Part shown: in pieces, positions 13,151 through 17,092 of the stretch | Position numbering within the stretch: position 1 is the first letter of the stretch | Layout of the letters: the number at the start of each line of letters is the position of its first letter | Notes under the pieces: generated by a model | Databases searched by the model: none | Told to the model about the DNA's origin: nothing | Seen by the model: the letters and a program-made list of their open reading frames with translations, nothing else | Assembly (NCBI GenBank): GCA_036504235.1 | Contig: DASXVN010000064.1 | Location: 1-17,092, forward strand | Reading direction: 5' to 3' | Length of the DNA stretch: 17,092 bases | Source: Zipacnadum sp036504235 | GTDB lineage: Bacteria > Armatimonadota > Zipacnadia > Zipacnadales > Zipacnadaceae | Translations under genes and position numbers: made by a program

Positions 13151-13989
13151 TGACGACGACCTCACCCGATGAGCTGACCGCGCGACAGATCTATGAGGAC
13201 AACCTCCGGTATTTCGAGGGTTGCGCCCGGCTCTATGACCTGTCGAACCCGGCCGAGTGGAACCTCTTCGAGCGCTCCATGCTGCGCCATGACCTGGCGC
13301 TCATGGGGCGCTTAATGGAGGGGCGCGAGCCGGTGCGCGTGCTCGACGTGGGCGCGGGCACCGGGCGCGTGGCCCTGCCGCTGGCGCGCCGGGGCTGGCA
13401 GGTGCTGGCGCTGGACCTGTCCGAGGCCATGCTGCAGATGGCCCAGGGCAAGGCGCGCCGCGCCGGACTGCACGACCGCCTGCAGGGGCTGTGCGTGGAG
13501 GCCGCCGGCTTCCTGCGCAACTGCCCGACCCAGTTCGATGTGATTGTCTTCTCCTCGGTGCTCCACCACCTGCCGCAGTATGTGCAGGACGCCGGGCGTG
13601 CCTGCGAACTGCTGGCTCCCGGGGGCGTCATGTACATCACCCACGAGCCGCAACTGCGTACCGCGCCGGTGGACACGCTGGGGATGAAGGTAGTGCTGGA
13701 GGTGGACCGGGCCCTGCGCCTGGGGCAGCAGATCCGCAAGCATATCCCGCGGCTGCTGCACCACTGGCCCAAGCCGCCCACCTACCCGAACACCGACTAT
13801 CATTTCGAGTTGGGCTGCGACCGGGAAGCGATCGAGGCGGAACTGGGGCGCCAGGGGCTGCAGGTCTTGCACCGGCGACTGTACAAGCCGCGTAACACGG
13901 CGCTGATGGCGTGGCTGGACTCGACACTGTTCCGGACGCCGAATTGGCACTTTCGCCTGGTCGCTCAGAAGGGGCAAGAAGAGGGGTAG
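13150..13989 (+). CDS. Class I SAM-dependent methyltransferase
   Basis: A 279-residue protein with a Rossmann-type methyltransferase domain at about 50-170. Motif I, VLDVGAGTGR (Asp66, Gly68, Gly70, Gly72), binds S-adenosylmethionine; LALDLSEAML ends with the acidic residue that contacts the ribose; FDVIVFSSVLHHL is motif IV; and LLAPGGVMYITHEP is the post-motif region. The N-terminal 50 residues are helical with aromatic residues, and the C-terminal part (about 175-279) is a separate lid or substrate domain with no recognised motif. The ATG overlaps the preceding stop as TAATG and has only a weak ribosome site, so translation is likely coupled to the TIM-barrel gene. The substrate is unknown; the setting between two sugar-type genes suggests a sugar or glycoside, but SAM enzymes of this form act on many small molecules. 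Confidence 0.88.
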   Translation: MTTTSPDELTARQIYEDNLRYFEGCARLYDLSNPAEWNLFERSMLRHDLALMGRLMEGREPVRVLDVGAGTGRVALPLARRGWQVLALDLSEAMLQMAQGKARRAGLHDRLQGLCVEAAGFLRNCPTQFDVIVFSSVLHHLPQYVQDAGRACELLAPGGVMYITHEPQLRTAPVDTLGMKVVLEVDRALRLGQQIRKHIPRLLHHWPKPPTYPNTDYHFELGCDREAIEAELGRQGLQVLHRRLYKPRNTALMAWLDSTLFRTPNWHFRLVAQKGQEEG

Positions 13990-13993
13990 CGGT

Positions 13994-15127
13994 ATGAATG
14001 CCTATCCGGAGGGCACGATTCTGCACGTCAAGGCCGGGCCGCATGAGCGGCGTGGCGCCTGGGTGGCGCTGCCCGCCGGGGCGGATCCCGGCGGCGGCAA
14101 CCAGACCTGGGAGCTGCTGGGAGCGGGGCGCGAGCCGCTGGCCTGCGGGGTGGCGCAACGGGTCGGCGAGGAGCTGATCCTGGCTCTGCCGGACCTGCCG
14201 GCCGAGGCGACCGCGGAACTGCGTCTGCGGGAGGCGCTCCCCGAGGAGATTCCCGGGGTGTCGGTCCGGCGGGGGGAGGGGGCCTGGGACTTCCTCATCG
14301 GCGACGAGTTGTTCACGACCGTGGTGGTCCGGCCGGAGGCGGCGCGACCGTACTGTTATCCGCTGCGCGGACCCGGCGGGGTGGGCATGACTAACCTGGG
14401 GCCCGCCGATCATCGCCACCACCGGTCGCTGTACTCGGCGCATGGGTCGGTGAACGGAGCCGACAACTGGTCGGAAGCGCCGGAGCATGCGCGCACCGCC
14501 AACCGCGCGGCTTGGGTGGTGAGCGAGGGGCCGGTCTGTGGCGAGCTAGCCCTGGAGAACGACTGGGAGACGGCCGACGGCAGCAAGCTGCTCGCCGAGA
14601 GCCTGCGCCTGCGGGTCTACGCGACCGGCGACGACTGCCGGGTGCTGGACTGGGACCTGACCTGGAAGGCGGCGTACGGCAGCGTCTTTTTCGGCGACAC
14701 GAAAGAGGCCGGGACGCTGGCGGTGCGGGTGGCGGAGAGCCTGGAGGGTAGTCGCGGCGGGCGGATCGTCAACGGCTACGGCGCGGTCGGCGAGACGGAG
14801 TGCTGGGGTCAGCCGGCTCCGTGGGTGGACTACAGCGGCCTCTGCGAGGGCCGCGCGGTGGGAATCGCCTTGTTCGATCACCCGGACAACTTCCGCTATC
14901 CGACCCCCTGGCACGTGCGCGACTATGGCCTGTTTGCCGCCAATTGCTGGGGGCTGCACGATTTCGCGGAGGACTGGTCGGTGCGCGGCGACTACGCCCT
15001 GGCCCGCGGCGAGTCGCTGCACTGGCGCTTCCGGGTGTGCCTGCACGAGGGCGACGAGCAGCAGGGCCGGGTGGCCGCGCGCTATCTGGACTTCGCCTAC
15101 CCGCCCCGGGTTGGTGTGCTGGTCTAG
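13994..15127 (+). CDS. DUF6807 (PmoA-like) family protein
   Basis: A 377-residue protein of the DUF6807 family, often mislabelled methane oxygenase PmoA in databases. The family hallmark is seen as DHRHHRSLYSAHGSVNGADNW, with Asp139, His140, His142 and His143, plus a second conserved patch, YSGLCEGRAVGIALFDHPDNFRYPTPWHVRDYGLFAANCWG (core motifs DHPDN and WHVRDYG). Predicted structure is mostly beta strands, with no signal peptide and no membrane segments, which excludes a true particulate methane monooxygenase subunit. GAGGGG (13981-13986) is seven bases before the ATG, and only four bases separate it from the methyltransferase stop. DUF6807 genes are commonly found with Gfo/Idh/MocA and TIM-barrel sugar genes. 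The His-rich patch suggests a metal site. Activity unknown. Confidence 0.83.
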   Translation: MNAYPEGTILHVKAGPHERRGAWVALPAGADPGGGNQTWELLGAGREPLACGVAQRVGEELILALPDLPAEATAELRLREALPEEIPGVSVRRGEGAWDFLIGDELFTTVVVRPEAARPYCYPLRGPGGVGMTNLGPADHRHHRSLYSAHGSVNGADNWSEAPEHARTANRAAWVVSEGPVCGELALENDWETADGSKLLAESLRLRVYATGDDCRVLDWDLTWKAAYGSVFFGDTKEAGTLAVRVAESLEGSRGGRIVNGYGAVGETECWGQPAPWVDYSGLCEGRAVGIALFDHPDNFRYPTPWHVRDYGLFAANCWGLHDFAEDWSVRGDYALARGESLHWRFRVCLHEGDEQQGRVAARYLDFAYPPRVGVLV

Positions 15128-15153
15128 GCGCGACAGGCACAGGGGAAAAAGCA

Positions 15154-15181
15154 AAGGCGGCCTCCGCAAGGAGACCGCCTT
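15154..15181. terminator. Bidirectional intrinsic terminator between convergent genes
   Basis: AAGGCGGCCTCC (15154-15165) and GGAGACCGCCTT (15170-15181) form a 12-bp stem with one C-A mismatch and a GCAA (GNRA) tetraloop. On the plus strand it is followed by CTTTGTTT; on the minus strand the complement of AAAAAGCA (15146-15153) gives TGCTTTTT. Both the DUF6807 gene (stop at 15127, plus) and the DUF4870 gene (stop at 15207, minus) converge on it, so it probably terminates both transcripts. Confidence 0.85.
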
Positions 15182-15206
15182 CTTTGTTTGGCGTTGGTGG
15201 TACGGA

Positions 15207-15542
15207 CTACTTGATGAGGCGCAGGGCGAACGGGTAGGTGTAGCCCTGTCCCTTGCTCACGGCCATCGTGCCCATGATGCAGAAGATGAGATTCACGACC
15301 CAGACGGCGCTGGTGATAAGGAAGCCGACGCCGATGACAGACAGGATTCCACTGGCGATGTAGGCTATCAGGACCGTAATCTGAAAGTTCAGGGCTTCCT
15401 GGGCCTGTTGCTTGGCGAACGGCTTTTCGCTGGCGATCAGCCAGATGACCAGGGCACCGACGAAGCCGGTGAAGATGCCCAGGAGATGGGCGAGTAGAGC
15501 CAGATTCTTCTCGTCGCTGTTGATCTCGGGGTTTACGGCCAT
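15207..15542 (-). CDS. DUF4870 (Tic20-like) small membrane protein
   Basis: A 111-residue integral membrane protein. Three or four hydrophobic segments are visible: LLAHLLGIFTGFVGALVIWLIA (about 16-37), ITVLIAYIASGILSVIGVG (about 55-74) and a long hydrophobic stretch to about 94. The sequence KPFAKQQAQEALNFQIT before the second segment is the DUF4870 hallmark. Such proteins are widespread, small and of unknown function, with distant similarity to chloroplast Tic20. GGGAGGG lies eight bases before the ATG on the minus strand. It lies 88 bases downstream of the phosphohexomutase gene on the same strand, so co-transcription is possible. The gap has a TGACTCA-centred palindrome (15584-15594) but no clear promoter. 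Confidence 0.85.
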   Translation of the reverse strand: MAVNPEINSDEKNLALLAHLLGIFTGFVGALVIWLIASEKPFAKQQAQEALNFQITVLIAYIASGILSVIGVGFLITSAVWVVNLIFCIMGTMAVSKGQGYTYPFALRLIK

Positions 15543-15583
15543 GGGTGTTGCCCTCCCTAACAGAATGATGTCCCGGTGTGTCT

Positions 15584-15594
15584 AATGACTCATT
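15584..15594. promoter_or_regulatory. Short palindrome upstream of DUF4870 gene
   Basis: AATGACTCATT is a perfect 5-1-5 palindrome in the 88-base gap between the phosphohexomutase stop and the DUF4870 start. It is conspicuously AT-rich for this region and could be an operator for the DUF4870 gene. I found no matching -35/-10 pair, so this is only a possible site. Confidence 0.25.
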
Positions 15595-15630
15595 CGCCGG
15601 GGGGCCGGCCCTTTCCTTCCCGCGTCGAGG

Positions 15631-17007
15631 TCACTTTTCGCAGCAGTACTGCATCGCCTCGTGGACTCGGTCCAGCAACTGGCGGCCGATCTCGTCGCAG
15701 GCGGCCTCGGTGCGGCCCTCCCAGCGCATGACCAGCTCCGCACCGGTATTGGAGGCGCGGATCAGCGCCCAGCCCTCCGGGAACTCGATGCGTGCGCCGT
15801 CCACCTCGAGCATGGGCGCCTGCCCGCGGTAGGTGGCGGCCACGCGCTCGGCGACCGCGAACTTGGTCTCGTCCGAGCAGGCGACCCGCTCCTCGGGCGC
15901 GGTGAAGTAGGGGGGCAGCGACTGGAGCGTCTCGGACAGCGACTGGCCGGAGGCCGCGATGCTCTCCAGCAGGCGGGCGGCGCCGAAGGAGGCGTCGTCA
16001 TACTTGAGGTAGCGATTGCCGAAGTAGCAGTGGCCAGTGGTCTCAAAGCCCAACGGCGCGGAGCTCTCCGCCATGCCCGCGAGGATATACGGGTAGCCGC
16101 AGGCGGTCATCTTGACCGAGCCGCCGCGAGCCTCCACGTCCTCAATCAGCGAGCGGCTGCAGCGGACCTCGGTCACGAAAGTGGCCGGCCCCTGCTTGAG
16201 AATCTCGCGGCACAGCGGGGCCACGTAGCGGTCGGGCCAGACCATGTTCCCCTCGTGATCTACCACGGCGATGCGGTCGCCGTCGGCGTCCAGGGCGATC
16301 CCTAAGTCCGCGCCGGTGGCCAGCACCCGGGCGGCGCAGGCGGCGATGCCCTCCGCGGTCAGGGGGTCAGGCGGGCGGTTGGGGAAAGTGCCGTCCGGCT
16401 CGGGAAACATGATGTCCAGCTCACAGCCCAGGAACCTGAGCAGATGCTGAGCGGTGAAGGTGCCGCAGCCGTTGCCCAGGTCCAGTACGACCTTCAGCCC
16501 CGCGGCGGCGCCGGCGTGGAGTTCCCCCTCCGCGCAGGCGAAGTACTCCGGCCAGATGTCGCGCTGCTCATAGGAGCCCGCGCCGGAGAGGAAATCGCCG
16601 GCCACGGTCTCGCGGTACAGCTCCTGGAGGCTGTCGCCAAAGAAGGGGCCGGAGCCGTAGCGGACCTTGAGGCCGTTGAACTGAGGCGGCTTGTGGGAGG
16701 CGGTGATGCCCAGGCCGCCGTCGGCACCCCAGCAGTCAATCGCGTAATACATCACGGGCGTGGGGCAAGCGCCGATGTCGAGCACCGAGCAGCCGCAGGC
16801 CTGCATCCCGGCGGCGGCCGCGGCGGAGAGTTCCTCCGAAGAGGTGCGCAGGTCGCGCCCCAGCAGCAGCAGCGCCGGCCGGCCCAACTGGCGGCTGAGC
16901 CGCGTGCCATAGGCGCGGGCGATCTGCTCCATCACCTCGGGCGTGATCTGCGGGCCCACCTCGCCCCGGATATCGTAGGCGCGGAAAATGTCCTGGTCAA
17001 TGTTCAT
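15631..17007 (-). CDS. Phosphomannomutase/phosphoglucomutase (alpha-D-phosphohexomutase)
   Basis: A 458-residue cytoplasmic enzyme that interconverts hexose 6-phosphate and 1-phosphate, feeding nucleotide-sugar synthesis. The N-terminus IFRAYDIRGEVG is typical of bacterial PMM/PGM. The phosphoserine loop is GITASHKPPQFNG with Ser104, the magnesium site is DADGDR (Asp240, Asp242, Asp244), the sugar-binding loop is FETTGHCYFG, and the C-terminal phosphate-binding loop is RASNTGAELVMRWEG. Three places differ from the usual family sequence: Lys106 where SHNP has Asn, Gly-Tyr-Pro where domain 3 usually has Gly-His, and TTGH instead of MSGH. The start is supported on the minus strand by AAGGA (17015-17019) seven bases before the ATG. 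It is the first gene of the leftward unit with the DUF4870 gene. Mannose versus glucose preference cannot be decided. Confidence 0.92.
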   Translation of the reverse strand: MNIDQDIFRAYDIRGEVGPQITPEVMEQIARAYGTRLSRQLGRPALLLLGRDLRTSSEELSAAAAAGMQACGCSVLDIGACPTPVMYYAIDCWGADGGLGITASHKPPQFNGLKVRYGSGPFFGDSLQELYRETVAGDFLSGAGSYEQRDIWPEYFACAEGELHAGAAAGLKVVLDLGNGCGTFTAQHLLRFLGCELDIMFPEPDGTFPNRPPDPLTAEGIAACAARVLATGADLGIALDADGDRIAVVDHEGNMVWPDRYVAPLCREILKQGPATFVTEVRCSRSLIEDVEARGGSVKMTACGYPYILAGMAESSAPLGFETTGHCYFGNRYLKYDDASFGAARLLESIAASGQSLSETLQSLPPYFTAPEERVACSDETKFAVAERVAATYRGQAPMLEVDGARIEFPEGWALIRASNTGAELVMRWEGRTEAACDEIGRQLLDRVHEAMQYCCEK

Positions 17008-17050
17008 AGAGGGGTCCTTGCGCGAGGCTGATAGTGAGTGCGGAAACAGA

Positions 17051-17078
17051 GGTGGAACGTGGAAGGTGGAACGTGGAA
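17051..17078. repeat. Perfect 14-bp tandem duplication
   Basis: GGTGGAACGTGGAA occurs twice back to back (17051-17064 and 17065-17078), followed by AA. It is upstream of the phosphohexomutase start (17007, minus strand), within 45-75 bases of the ATG, so it could lie in its promoter region. Short repeats of this composition are common between genes in some GC-rich phyla. The window ends 14 bases later, so a longer array cannot be excluded. Confidence 0.8.
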
Positions 17079-17092
17079 AACGGCCCGAGGCA

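Noticed and set aside
13994..15127. Particulate methane monooxygenase subunit (PmoA)
   Set aside because: The database label for this family does not fit: no membrane helices and no other methane-oxidation genes.
1..17092. CRISPR array, insertion sequence, prophage or defence genes
   Set aside because: No regularly spaced repeats, transposase, integrase or nuclease motifs were seen on either strand.

Overview
This window reads as a GC-rich chromosomal segment of a diderm, free-living bacterium. It has no mobile element, CRISPR array, tRNA or rRNA that I can see. An apolipoprotein N-acyltransferase implies lipoproteins and probably an outer membrane. The mix of separate SecD and SecF, a DUF4838 secreted protein, a SASA esterase, a Gfo/Idh/MocA oxidoreductase, an AP-endonuclease-2-type TIM barrel and a DUF6807 protein is typical of Armatimonadota, Planctomycetota, Hydrogenedentota and similar carbohydrate-scavenging lineages. 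The phylum is an inference; no marker gene here settles it.

Layout. Positions 1-364 hold no protein gene: a C/G-rich inverted-repeat element (1-60), a perfect consensus sigma70-type promoter (TTGACA, 17 bases, TATAAT; 88-116) and an intrinsic terminator (257-286). Together these define an RNA of about 165 nt that is either a stand-alone small RNA or an attenuated leader for secD. Then come secD (365-2428) and secF (2524-3663), the proton-driven accessory subunits of the Sec translocon. Next is a tight pair: an Lrp/AsnC regulator and a class I/II aminotransferase (3773-5437), arranged like Bacillus AlaR-AlaT. A secreted 820-residue DUF4838 protein (5467-7929) follows, then Lnt (7942-9519), then a 112-residue PAS protein that overlaps lnt by four bases (9516-9854).

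From 9994 to 15127 lies a carbohydrate-type gene series: SASA esterase, Gfo/Idh/MocA oxidoreductase, sugar-phosphate isomerase/epimerase-type TIM barrel, SAM-dependent methyltransferase and DUF6807 protein. A good intrinsic-terminator-like hairpin (12214-12238) splits it between the oxidoreductase and the TIM-barrel gene; the last three genes are tightly coupled. An oxidoreductase beside a metal TIM barrel recalls 3-keto-glycoside and C-glycoside processing pathways, but the substrate is unknown.

A hairpin at 15154-15181 with T-runs on both sides ends the plus-strand series and the convergent minus-strand genes. Those are a small DUF4870 membrane protein (15207-15542) and a phosphomannomutase/phosphoglucomutase (15631-17007) with unusual active-site motifs. 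The right edge carries a perfect 14-bp tandem duplication (17051-17078).

The items most worth a second look are the RNA locus upstream of secD, the oxidoreductase/TIM-barrel/methyltransferase/DUF6807 cassette with its internal terminator, and the divergent phosphohexomutase.
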